Assembly: GCA_965221785.1 (NCBI GenBank) | Contig: CBDCSR010000002.1 | Span: forward strand, 558,001-622,000 | DNA length: 64,000 bases | Direction: 5' to 3' | Origin: BD2-11 sp965221785 | Lineage (GTDB): Bacteria > Gemmatimonadota > Gemmatimonadetes > Longimicrobiales > Gaopeijiaceae | In this document: positions 42,074 to 50,312 of the stretch, piece after piece | Numbering within the stretch: position 1 is the first letter of the stretch | How the letters are laid out: each line of letters opens with the position of its first letter | Position numbers and translations under genes: made by a program | The notes under the pieces: model-generated | What the model was told of the DNA's origin: nothing | Database searches by the model: none | What the model saw: the letters and a program-made list of their open reading frames with translations, nothing else

Positions 42074-43168
42074 ATGGGAACAGGCGCAAAGATGGTTGTC
42101 GGCACGATCGTGGTCGGAGGCCTGGGAGCCTCGGTGTTTGCAGTGCTTACGGCCGCGGACGGCAGCGATACGGAGGTGGACGCCGTCGCTGTAGAGAGGG
42201 GTGAGATCGTGGACCGCGCCCTCGCGGTCGGACGCATTGAACCGCTCGTCGAAGTAAGCGTGAAGTCACAACTCGCGGGCGTCGTGCGCCGGATGTTCAA
42301 GGAGCCCGGCGAATACGTCCGGCAGGGCGAGCCTCTGCTCGAAGTCCAGCCCAACCCGACACCGATCGAACTGGTCGAGGCGCGTCGCAACATCGAATTG
42401 CGCGAGATCGAGTTGCAGCAACTCGAGAGGCGTCGCGATCGGCTGGCTGAGTTGCGCGACCGGGACCTCGCATCGGAACAGGAGTTCGAGGACGCCGAAT
42501 ACTCGCTCAGCGAGGTCTCGCTCCAGCTCCAGATCGCCCGGGAGCGCCTGGCCCTGCTCTCGGAAGGCCGCGTGACGATCGGAGACGAGGCCGTGGAGAC
42601 GGTCATCCAGAGCCCCATCCAGGGCTTCATCCTCGAGAAAATGGTGGAAATCGGAGATCCGGTGGTCCCTCTCACGACGTTCCAGGAAGGGACCGTTCTC
42701 ATGACGATGGCCGAGATGGACGAACTGCTCTTTCGCGGAACGGTCGATGAAATCGATGTGGGACGGCTGGCAGAGGGAATGCCCGTCGAGGTCACGATCG
42801 GGGCGCTTCCCGACACGCGCCTCGAGGGGCGGCTGACGAGGATTTCGCTCACGGGACGCGACGAGGAGAACGCGACCATCTTTCCGGTTGAAATCGCGGT
42901 CCTGCCCGCGGAGGGCACGTTGCTGAGAGCGGGCTATTCGGCCAACGCCCAGGTGATCATCGAGCGCCGCTCGGACATCCTGATCATCCCGGAGCGCGTA
43001 GTCAGGTTCGAGGAGGCGGGAGCATTCGTGACGGTTCGCGTGGGGCCCGAGGAGACCGAGGAGCGCGAGATCACGACGGGTCTCAGCGACGGGATCAGCG
43101 TCGAGGTGCTCGACGGCCTGGCGGAGGGCGAGCGCGTCATGGAGCCCCCGCGGCGCGAGATCACTTAG
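42074..43168 (+). CDS. MacA/HlyD-type periplasmic efflux adaptor
   Basis: The 364-residue protein has one N-terminal membrane helix, a lipoyl-like half (VGRIEPLVEVSVKSQLAG and EPGEYVRQGEPLLEV), a helical hairpin of about 70 residues rich in Glu, Arg and Leu, the second lipoyl half with QSPIQGFI and EIGDPVVPL, and beta-barrel domains (RGTVDEIDVGRLAEGMPV). This is the adaptor of a MacAB-like efflux or export system. It is followed after 22 bp by two permease genes. Confidence 0.9.
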   Translation: MGTGAKMVVGTIVVGGLGASVFAVLTAADGSDTEVDAVAVERGEIVDRALAVGRIEPLVEVSVKSQLAGVVRRMFKEPGEYVRQGEPLLEVQPNPTPIELVEARRNIELREIELQQLERRRDRLAELRDRDLASEQEFEDAEYSLSEVSLQLQIARERLALLSEGRVTIGDEAVETVIQSPIQGFILEKMVEIGDPVVPLTTFQEGTVLMTMAEMDELLFRGTVDEIDVGRLAEGMPVEVTIGALPDTRLEGRLTRISLTGRDEENATIFPVEIAVLPAEGTLLRAGYSANAQVIIERRSDILIIPERVVRFEEAGAFVTVRVGPEETEEREITTGLSDGISVEVLDGLAEGERVMEPPRREIT

Positions 43169-43190
43169 GGCCGCGGGCAATGGAGATGCC

Positions 43191-44423
43191 ATGAGGCTGG
43201 TCGACGTGGTCCGGCAACTGTGGTCGGACCTTTCCGCTCAGCGTCTGCGCACGGTCCTGACCATACTCGGGATCACCTGGGGCACGGTGGCGGTGGTCGT
43301 GCTGCTCGCTTTTTCGGTCGGGCTCGAAAGGCAGACGCTCAAGCGGTTTCACGGACTGGGCGACCGGATCGTCGTGCTCTTCGGCGGGCGCACCACGCTG
43401 GCCCACGCGGGTTTCAGGGAGGGCCGGACAATCCGGCTGCGCGAAGCGGATGCCCGGATCCTCGCCCGCCAGATTCCCGACATCACGATGATCAGCCCGG
43501 AGTACTCGACGCGCGAGGCCCCGGTCCGTCGCGGCCGGAACGGAGTCAATCCCAATATCACCGGCATTCATCCCGTGTATGGCGAGATGCGGAACATCTT
43601 CCCGCTTCCGGGCGGCCGATTCATCAACGAGCGGGATCAGGCGGAGCGCCGCCGCGTCGTATTCCTCGGCGACGAGGTCGCCCGCGTCCTGTTCGGCGAT
43701 GCGGATCCGGTTGGCGAACAGGTCAGGATCGGGGATTCCCCATTCACCGTCATCGGCGTGCTCCAGCCCAAGATCCAGAACAGCTCCTACAACTCGCGCG
43801 ACGAGGATCGGGTGTTCATTCCGGCGAGCACGCACGCAGCCCTCTTCGGCTCTCGCTTCGTCTCGAACCTGGTCTACCGGACGGCGGACGCCTCCCGCAC
43901 CGCGGCCGTAGAGGCACGAGTCTTCGAGGTGCTGGGCAGGAAGTACCGCTTCAATCCGCGGGACGAGGACGCGCTCCAGGTCTGGGACACGGCCGAATGG
44001 GAGCGCATGTTCGGCTTCATGTTCCTCGGGTTCAAGCTCTTCTTCGCGATCGTGGGCACCTTCACGCTCAGCGTAGGAGGGATCGGCGTCGCGAACATCA
44101 TGTACATCGTCGTGCAGGAACGCACGCGCGAGATCGGGATCAAGCGCTCGGTCGGCGCGACCCGCAGGTCCATCCTCTGGCAGTTTCTCGCGGAGAGCGT
44201 CCTCATCGTGGCTGTCGGAGCCGCGCTCGGCGTCCTTGTATCGGTGGGAATCGTGAAGGTGGTGTCTCTGTTCCCGATGAACGACATCGTGGGCACGCCT
44301 GCCATCTCGCTCCAGGTAGCCGCCGTGACGATGGCGCTGCTCGCGTTCGTCGCGATGCTCGCCGGCTGGCTGCCCGCTCGTCGCGCTGCGGCGTTGGATC
44401 CCGTCGAATGTCTCCGTCACTAG
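43191..44423 (+). CDS. MacB-like ABC permease (first of two)
   Basis: The 410-residue protein has an N-terminal membrane helix (TVLTILGITWGTVAVVVLLA), a large periplasmic domain (MacB_PCD) with GGRFINERDQ and VVFLGDEVARVLFG, and a C-terminal FtsX-type three-helix core with GGIGVANIMYIVV and ERTREIGIKRSVGAT. It lacks an ATPase domain. The paralogous second permease follows 47 bp later; together they should form a heterodimeric pump with a separate ATPase. Confidence 0.9.
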   Translation: MRLVDVVRQLWSDLSAQRLRTVLTILGITWGTVAVVVLLAFSVGLERQTLKRFHGLGDRIVVLFGGRTTLAHAGFREGRTIRLREADARILARQIPDITMISPEYSTREAPVRRGRNGVNPNITGIHPVYGEMRNIFPLPGGRFINERDQAERRRVVFLGDEVARVLFGDADPVGEQVRIGDSPFTVIGVLQPKIQNSSYNSRDEDRVFIPASTHAALFGSRFVSNLVYRTADASRTAAVEARVFEVLGRKYRFNPRDEDALQVWDTAEWERMFGFMFLGFKLFFAIVGTFTLSVGGIGVANIMYIVVQERTREIGIKRSVGATRRSILWQFLAESVLIVAVGAALGVLVSVGIVKVVSLFPMNDIVGTPAISLQVAAVTMALLAFVAMLAGWLPARRAAALDPVECLRH

Positions 44424-44470
44424 CACCGGCGCTGGCGCCGGCGCACCGCACCCGCGCGGAGGTCTGATCG

Positions 44471-45715
44471 ATGTGGAAGATCCTCCTCGCAGACGTGCTC
44501 GGTGACCTGCGGGCCAACCGCACTCGCAGCTTCCTGACCATCTTCGCGATGGTGTGGGGCACGATCTCGATCGTTCTGCTGCTTGCCTTCGGCCGAGGGC
44601 TCCGAACTCAGGTTTCGGAGGGCCTGCTCAATGCGGGAGAGCGAATCTTCATGGTCTACGGCGGCCAGACGAGCGTCGAGCACGAGGGTCTCTCGCAGGG
44701 ACGCCGGATACGGCTGCGCGAGGAAGACCTCGACCTGGTTCTGCGTGCGATCCCGGAGTTCGAGTTCGGCAGCCCGTCCTACGGGCGCGGCAGGACCCAT
44801 CTCAAGGCGGGCGAGAACCAGACGACGACCTACATGGAGGGCGTAAACCCGATTTTCTCCGAGCTTCGGCGCATGTTCCCCGCGCCCGGCGGACGGTTCA
44901 TCAATCAGCGCGACCTGGATCAGAGGCGGCGCGTGCTCTTTCTGGGTGACGAGATCGCGGCGCGCCTGTTCGGCAACACACCGCCCGTGGGACAGACTGT
45001 CCTGCTCGACGGGCTCTCCTTCCGGGTGATCGGCGTGATGGAATCCAAATTCCAGGACTCGAGCAACAACGGTCCGGACGAGAACCGCGCCGTGATCCCG
45101 GCCTCGACGTTCCGGAGCATCTATGGCACCGAATTCGTGAGCCACCTCCTCGTGCGGCCGCGCAACGTAGCGGACGCGCCGGTCGCCAAGCGGGAGATGT
45201 ACCGGGTTCTCGGTGGCCGGCACAGGTTCGATCCTGCGGACGAACGAGCGCTCAGTATCTGGGACTTCATCGAAGACGAGAAGATCGTGGGTCAGATCGG
45301 CTACGGCATCCAGGTGTTCCTGGGGCTGGTAGGCGCCTTCACGCTGCTGGTCGCCGGGGTCGGCGTCGCAAACATCATGTATGTCGTCGTGCGTGAGCGG
45401 ACGCGGGAGATCGGCATCAAGCTCGCCGTGGGCGCGCGCCGGCGGCACATCGTCAACCAGTTCCTGTCGGAAGCGGTCGTCATCACGGTCGGCGGGGGTC
45501 TGCTCGGACTCGCCGTCGCCTCGCTCCTGGTGATCGGCATTGACAGCATTCCCAGCGACAACCCGGCCATGGAGTACATCCTGAACCCGAAGCTCTCGCT
45601 CCCGATCGCGTCGATCTGCGTCGGCATGCTCATGGCGATCGGGCTCGTGGCCGGAATCCTGCCCGCGCGCAAGGCGGCGCGTCTCGATCCGGTGGAGTCG
45701 TTGAGGTACGAGTAA
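44471..45715 (+). CDS. MacB-like ABC permease (second of two)
   Basis: The 414-residue protein has the same layout as its neighbour: RSFLTIFAMVWGTISIVLLLA helix, a periplasmic domain with GGRFINQRDL and VLFLGDEIAARLFG, and FtsX core with GVGVANIMYVVV and ERTREIGIKLAVGA. The similarity runs end to end, so the pair arose by duplication. It ends one base before the convergent stop of the binding-protein gene. Confidence 0.9.
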   Translation: MWKILLADVLGDLRANRTRSFLTIFAMVWGTISIVLLLAFGRGLRTQVSEGLLNAGERIFMVYGGQTSVEHEGLSQGRRIRLREEDLDLVLRAIPEFEFGSPSYGRGRTHLKAGENQTTTYMEGVNPIFSELRRMFPAPGGRFINQRDLDQRRRVLFLGDEIAARLFGNTPPVGQTVLLDGLSFRVIGVMESKFQDSSNNGPDENRAVIPASTFRSIYGTEFVSHLLVRPRNVADAPVAKREMYRVLGGRHRFDPADERALSIWDFIEDEKIVGQIGYGIQVFLGLVGAFTLLVAGVGVANIMYVVVRERTREIGIKLAVGARRRHIVNQFLSEAVVITVGGGLLGLAVASLLVIGIDSIPSDNPAMEYILNPKLSLPIASICVGMLMAIGLVAGILPARKAARLDPVESLRYE

Positions 45716-47380
45716 CTATTCCCTCACCAGACTCGCATTGTGCACGAAATAAAACTGCCCTTCCGACATCAGCTCGAAATCCCGCACCTCATCTGACACG
45801 GCGTAGAAGATCGGCTCGCTGAGCGTCGGCAGCATCAGCGCGTTCTCCATGATGATCCGCTGGGCCTCCTGGGCCAGCTCGCAGCGTGCCTCCCGGTCCG
45901 GGATGGTTCTGAGCTGACCCACGAGCCGGTCCAGTTCCTCGTCCACGAAGCCGGTCCACGCCCATCCTCCGACCACGTCGTGGGCCGAGTTCCAAAGCAT
46001 GTCCATCAACAGGGGATCGGGGCTGCGCTGGCGCTCGTACATGAGATCGAAGTCGCGGTTGTTGACCATCTCAAGCTGCACCGGGCCGGGCACGATTTCG
46101 ATGGCCACGTCGATGCCGATCGCGCGCCACTGGGCCTGGATCGCCTCGCCCATCTCTTCGCGGTCGAGGATGGTCCAGCGCACGCGCAGGGGGGTGCCGT
46201 CCTCCACACCGGAAATGCCGTATGCCTCGCGGATTCCGTCGCCGTCCCGGTCCGTGTAGCCGGCCTCTTCCAGCAGCCGGCGCGCGGTCTCCGGGTCGTG
46301 CGGGTAGAGGTCCGCGTTCCCTTCCCAGTAGCACGGATGGACGGTGTTCAGGGGGCCATCGGATGGCAGATAGTGCCCGTCGTACAACAGGTCGTTGATG
46401 GCCGGCTGATCGGTTGCGTACAGCACGGCCTGCCGGACCCTGAGGTCGCTGAAGGGCGGGCGCCGCACGTTCATGACCATCTGCAGCCCGGTCCCGGCCT
46501 GGTAGCCGGTCAGCAGCGAGAAGCCCTCCGCATCGCGGTAGTCATCGATGTAGGCCGTGGGCAGATTCATGGCGATATGGGCGTTGCCGGTGCGAACGAT
46601 GTTGCCCAGAACCGCCTCCTCGCCGATGAAGCGCACCGTGATCCGCTCGACCTTGGCCGGGCCTGCGTCGTGGCTGATCGAGTTCCACCCGCCGTAGCCG
46701 TCCCAGCGCCGCACGGTTACGTGGTCGTTGGGCACCCACTCCTCCAGCAGGAACGGGCCCGCGCCCACCAGGTGCCGGTCGAACTCCTCGATGCCCCACT
46801 GCTCGGCGGCCGCGGGGGACCAGATCGGCACCCTCCGGAACGCGTCGAGGACCGTCACCCAGGGCGCCTCATAGTGGAGCGTGACGGTGGTGTCGTCGAC
46901 CACCTCCACCCGGTCGACCGGCCCGATGTGGGCCGCCATCTCTCCCGAGCGCGTAGCCGGATCGAGGATGCGCTCGACGTTGTACTTGACGGCCTCCGCA
47001 TTGAACGGGGTGCCGTCCTGGAACATGACTCCGCTTTTGAGCGTGAACGTCCATTCATCCGCGACATCGTTCGAGGACCAGCTCGCGGCCAGCGCGGGAT
47101 GGAACTCGCCGTCCGGCCCGAGGATCAGCAGCGGATCGGTGATCTTGTAGTCGATGAGCCAGGCCGTCTGGTACGGCTCGATGTGGCCGTCGAGCGAGGC
47201 GGGTTCGCGGGAGGCGGTCCAGGCGATGATGAGTTCGTCGGGGGGGCCCGCTGGGCCGGAGTCCGGGCTGCCGCACGCCAGCAGGGTGACGGCGAGTAAC
47301 CCAGCCGTCATCTGGCGCAGGACGCCATACGGGATCCCCGAGGCTACATCGGCGACCCTGAACTCAACCGGCGCCTGCAA
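45716..47380 (-). CDS. Peptide/solute-binding lipoprotein (SBP family 5)
   Basis: The 554-residue protein is a family 5 extracytoplasmic binding protein for peptide- or nickel-type ABC importers: an N-terminal LLAVTLLAC lipobox, the family signature region with WTFTLKSGVMFQDGTPFNAEA, and a later YTDRDGDGIREAYG stretch. The true start is uncertain: a TTG at 47380 with a GAGG sequence upstream, or the ATG at 47311, which gives a very short basic region. No permease genes adjoin it; a matching set of permeases and ATPases lies at 17573-26283. Confidence 0.86.
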   Translation of the reverse strand: MQAPVEFRVADVASGIPYGVLRQMTAGLLAVTLLACGSPDSGPAGPPDELIIAWTASREPASLDGHIEPYQTAWLIDYKITDPLLILGPDGEFHPALAASWSSNDVADEWTFTLKSGVMFQDGTPFNAEAVKYNVERILDPATRSGEMAAHIGPVDRVEVVDDTTVTLHYEAPWVTVLDAFRRVPIWSPAAAEQWGIEEFDRHLVGAGPFLLEEWVPNDHVTVRRWDGYGGWNSISHDAGPAKVERITVRFIGEEAVLGNIVRTGNAHIAMNLPTAYIDDYRDAEGFSLLTGYQAGTGLQMVMNVRRPPFSDLRVRQAVLYATDQPAINDLLYDGHYLPSDGPLNTVHPCYWEGNADLYPHDPETARRLLEEAGYTDRDGDGIREAYGISGVEDGTPLRVRWTILDREEMGEAIQAQWRAIGIDVAIEIVPGPVQLEMVNNRDFDLMYERQRSPDPLLMDMLWNSAHDVVGGWAWTGFVDEELDRLVGQLRTIPDREARCELAQEAQRIIMENALMLPTLSEPIFYAVSDEVRDFELMSEGQFYFVHNASLVRE

Positions 47381-47416
47381 GTCCCTCAGTCCTCGTCCTC
47401 GGTACGCCCGGAAACC

Positions 47417-48820
47417 TCAATACGGCAGGAAGAACAGCGCCAGCGCGATGAAGGGCACGAGCAGGATCATCATCGTGATGCCGTAGCCGAACATGTCGCG
47501 GGCGCGCAGGCCCGTGATGGCGAGCAGCGGGATCGCCCAGAACGGGTTGAACAGGTTGGTGTGCGCGTCGCCGACGGCGTAGGCGGCGATGGTCTGGCCG
47601 TGCGGGACGCCCAGTTCCGCCCCTGCCTGCATCATCGGGCCCCCGACGATGGCCCATTCGCTCCCTGCCGAGGGCACGAAGACGTTCAGGATGCCGCCCG
47701 TGATCCAGGTGACCACGGGGAAGTTGTCCGCTGTGGACAGCGCGAGCAGGCTCTCCGTCATTGTGTTCACGAGCCCGGTCCCGGTCATGATCCCGACGAT
47801 CCCTGCATAGAAGGGGAACTGCAGGATGATGCCGGCGCTTCCCTTCACCGCGTCGGTGAACTCGTCCTGGTACTTGGAAGGGCTGATGAAGAGGAGCATC
47901 CCGATCATCAGGAACCCGAAGTTGAAGACGTTCAGGTCGAGGGCGCCCATCGGGTCCGTCACGAATTCCCGGACCAGCATCACGACGCCCGTCAGCGCAA
48001 TGATTCCGCCCAGAATGCGGCTGTGGTTGATGCGGTCGGCCGGACTCGGCTTGGCGATGGCCGGCGCGGGGGAGGAAGTGTCATCGGCGTCGGCTTCCTC
48101 GGGGACGTAGCGCGCGATTCCGCGGCAATTCTGGTCCGGCGGTGCGAGCAGGTAGAGCATCAGGCACCCGTAAGCCAGTGCGAGTGCGGTGAGCAGCAGC
48201 GGATAGGGATGGAAGACCCACTCGCTGGCGGGGATCACCCGGTCGACGATGCCCATCTGCATGAAGACGTTGTTGTCTGTCGCCTGCAGAAGGCCCGCGG
48301 AGCTGGACATGCCCCATCCCCAGGTCAGGCTCATGCCCATGTATCCCGCCACGGCGAGCAAGGGGTAATGGACGGCCATGCTCCTGCGGTGGGCGACCTT
48401 TCCCATCTCGCGCGCGAGGATGGCGCCGAAGATGAGCCCGAGGCCCCACGAGATCCATCCCGTGAGCATCGAGCCCACGCCTACCAGCACCACCGCCTGG
48501 CGCCCGTTCCGCGGGAGCCGCACCAGCCAGAGAATGCCCCGCTTCACGACGGGGTGGTACGCCACCACGAACCCGGTCACCAGGATGATGACCATCTGCA
48601 TGGCGAAGGTGAGCAGAACCCAGAAGCCGTCGTACCACGCGAAGGCGATCTCGGCGGGGCTCGATCCCTCGGACAGCCAGGCCGTTACCGCGGCGACATA
48701 GGTGAGGATGATGGCGAACAGGAACGGGTTCGGCATCCATCGTTCGACGAAGTCCGCGATGACCTCACCGAACTTCTGTACGGGCGTAAGCCTGGGTTCT
48801 CCGGCGCTGGTCTGGGCCAA
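47417..48820 (-). CDS. AtoE-type short-chain fatty acid transporter
   Basis: The 467-residue membrane protein belongs to the AtoE short-chain fatty acid permease family, with GWISWGLGLIFGAILARE, HYPLLAVAGYMGMSLTWGWG and, late on, PSAGSEWAIVGGP and GDAHTNLFNPFWA. Relatives carry acetoacetate, butyrate and similar acids. The start is a TTG at 48820 supported by GGAGG seven bases upstream. It sits just before the binding-protein gene in the same direction, with 36 bp between, so they may be transcribed together. Confidence 0.9.
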   Translation of the reverse strand: MAQTSAGEPRLTPVQKFGEVIADFVERWMPNPFLFAIILTYVAAVTAWLSEGSSPAEIAFAWYDGFWVLLTFAMQMVIILVTGFVVAYHPVVKRGILWLVRLPRNGRQAVVLVGVGSMLTGWISWGLGLIFGAILAREMGKVAHRRSMAVHYPLLAVAGYMGMSLTWGWGMSSSAGLLQATDNNVFMQMGIVDRVIPASEWVFHPYPLLLTALALAYGCLMLYLLAPPDQNCRGIARYVPEEADADDTSSPAPAIAKPSPADRINHSRILGGIIALTGVVMLVREFVTDPMGALDLNVFNFGFLMIGMLLFISPSKYQDEFTDAVKGSAGIILQFPFYAGIVGIMTGTGLVNTMTESLLALSTADNFPVVTWITGGILNVFVPSAGSEWAIVGGPMMQAGAELGVPHGQTIAAYAVGDAHTNLFNPFWAIPLLAITGLRARDMFGYGITMMILLVPFIALALFFLPY

Positions 48821-49064
48821 GGTGCTTCCTCCCTCTGGCGTCTTCGGAGTTCAACTCGCCCGCGGGTCCCGGCTGCGGGGCGGCAACCCGGCAACATACG
48901 GAGCGGGGTGCTCCGGGGACAGTAAAGCGAGTGCGGGCATCGCACTTGCCGCGGGAGCCTCGCTCTTGCCCGGAGCCATGCGCGGGAACACGATGGAAGG
49001 ATTCCCCACTCGCCATCTCATCGCCCGGCGAGTGCGGTGTCATTCCAGCCGGAAGAGGTGGCCC

Positions 49065-50219
49065 ATGACCGTCCGCAGAAAGCTCTCGGGTGTCGTGTCT
49101 CTCGCCATCACCGTCGCTGCCGCTGTCCTCATCGTCACGACGATGGCGTGCGCGGCCCCGGACGACGCCGACTCTTCGGGCACCGCCGATTCCGCCGCAG
49201 GGATGCCCGACGGCGTCCCGCAGTTCGAGCCCGTGGAAGGGTGGTTCCAGTTGCCCGAGGGCTTCGAGTGGGGGCAGGTGATCGGCCTCTTCGCCGACGC
49301 CCGGGGACACGTCTGGACCTCGAACAACAGCCAGATCGGGGAATGGGACGCCGAGGGGAACCTGGTGCAGTCGTGGAGCGCGGCGGGCCCGGACGGCAAC
49401 TGGAGCACGATCCATGGACTCTTCGTGGACCACAACGACTTCGTGTGGACGAACGCGCGCGAAAGCCAGATGACGCTCAAGTTTACACGCGACGGGCAGC
49501 ATGTGATGACGCTGGGGCGCTTCGATGAGACGGGGGGCAGCAACGACCCCACGCTGATGGGGCGTCCCGCCGAGATCTGGGTGGATCCCGAGGACAACGA
49601 GGTCTTCATCGCCGATGGTTACGGCAACCGGCGCGTGATCGTGTTCGACGGCGAGAGCGGGGAGTACCTGCGGCACTGGGGCGCGTACGGGGAGCAGCCC
49701 GACGACGACTACGAATGGGATCCGATGTCGGGAGAGCCCTCCCGCCAGTTCCAGACCGCGCACGGGATCTTCGGTTCCCGGGACGGGCTCATCTACCTCG
49801 CGGACCGGGCCAACAACCGGATCCAGGTCTTCCTGCAGAGCGGCGAGTACGTGACCGAGAAGATCGTGCGTCCGCTGTGCCCGCCCGAGGGGGAGCCGGT
49901 GCCGGATTGCGGGGGCTCGGCGACCTTTTCCGTCGGTTTTTCGCCCGACGAGGCGCAGACCTGGCTCTACGTCGCCGACGGGGGTTCGCATGTGATTCTG
50001 GTCCTGCGGCGCTCGGACCTGGAGGTAGTGGACGAGTTCGGGGGGCCCGGGGTGGGCGCTGGCGAACTGGGCCGGCCGCACAACCTGTCCATCGATCCCC
50101 AGGGGAACATGTTCGTAGCCGAAGCGGCCGGGCCGATGGTGGTCAACGCCGCCGGAGACAGTGTGCAGGCGGGATTCCGGGCGCAGAAGTTTGCCGTGCA
50201 GGGGGTGGAGGGGAGTTAG
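49065..50219 (+). CDS. Exported NHL/six-bladed beta-propeller protein
   Basis: The ATG at 49065 has GGAAGAGG upstream and gives 384 residues. A signal segment ends TTMACAAP, a probable lipobox. After an acidic linker, repeated propeller strands follow: GLFADARGHVWTSNN, GLFVDHNDFVWTNARE, DNEVFIADGYGNRRVIVFD and GLIYLADRANNRIQVF. These are NHL-type repeats. Family members bind ligands or act as lyases or hydrolases; none can be chosen. It is transcribed toward the PIG-L gene. Confidence 0.85.
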   Translation: MTVRRKLSGVVSLAITVAAAVLIVTTMACAAPDDADSSGTADSAAGMPDGVPQFEPVEGWFQLPEGFEWGQVIGLFADARGHVWTSNNSQIGEWDAEGNLVQSWSAAGPDGNWSTIHGLFVDHNDFVWTNARESQMTLKFTRDGQHVMTLGRFDETGGSNDPTLMGRPAEIWVDPEDNEVFIADGYGNRRVIVFDGESGEYLRHWGAYGEQPDDDYEWDPMSGEPSRQFQTAHGIFGSRDGLIYLADRANNRIQVFLQSGEYVTEKIVRPLCPPEGEPVPDCGGSATFSVGFSPDEAQTWLYVADGGSHVILVLRRSDLEVVDEFGGPGVGAGELGRPHNLSIDPQGNMFVAEAAGPMVVNAAGDSVQAGFRAQKFAVQGVEGS

Positions 50220-50249
50220 CGGAGAGCGGTCGATGCGCAAGATGACTCG

Positions 50250-50262
50250 ATGAGTGACTCAT
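50250..50262. promoter_or_regulatory. Palindrome ahead of the PIG-L gene
   Basis: ATGAGT-G-ACTCAT is a perfect 6-bp inverted repeat with one central base, flanked by further GACTC copies near 50243, 50266 and 50277. It lies between the NHL gene stop and the PIG-L start. It could be an operator or part of a promoter. Confidence 0.45.
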
Positions 50263-50312
50263 GAAGACTCGGCTGGTGACTCAGATCCGGTTTGGCTACG
50301 TGGAGCGCTGTG

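Noticed and set aside
43161..44426. A 421-codon minus-strand frame opposite the first MacB-like permease
   Set aside because: Composition is that of an antisense frame, and the plus strand has clear MacB/FtsX motifs.
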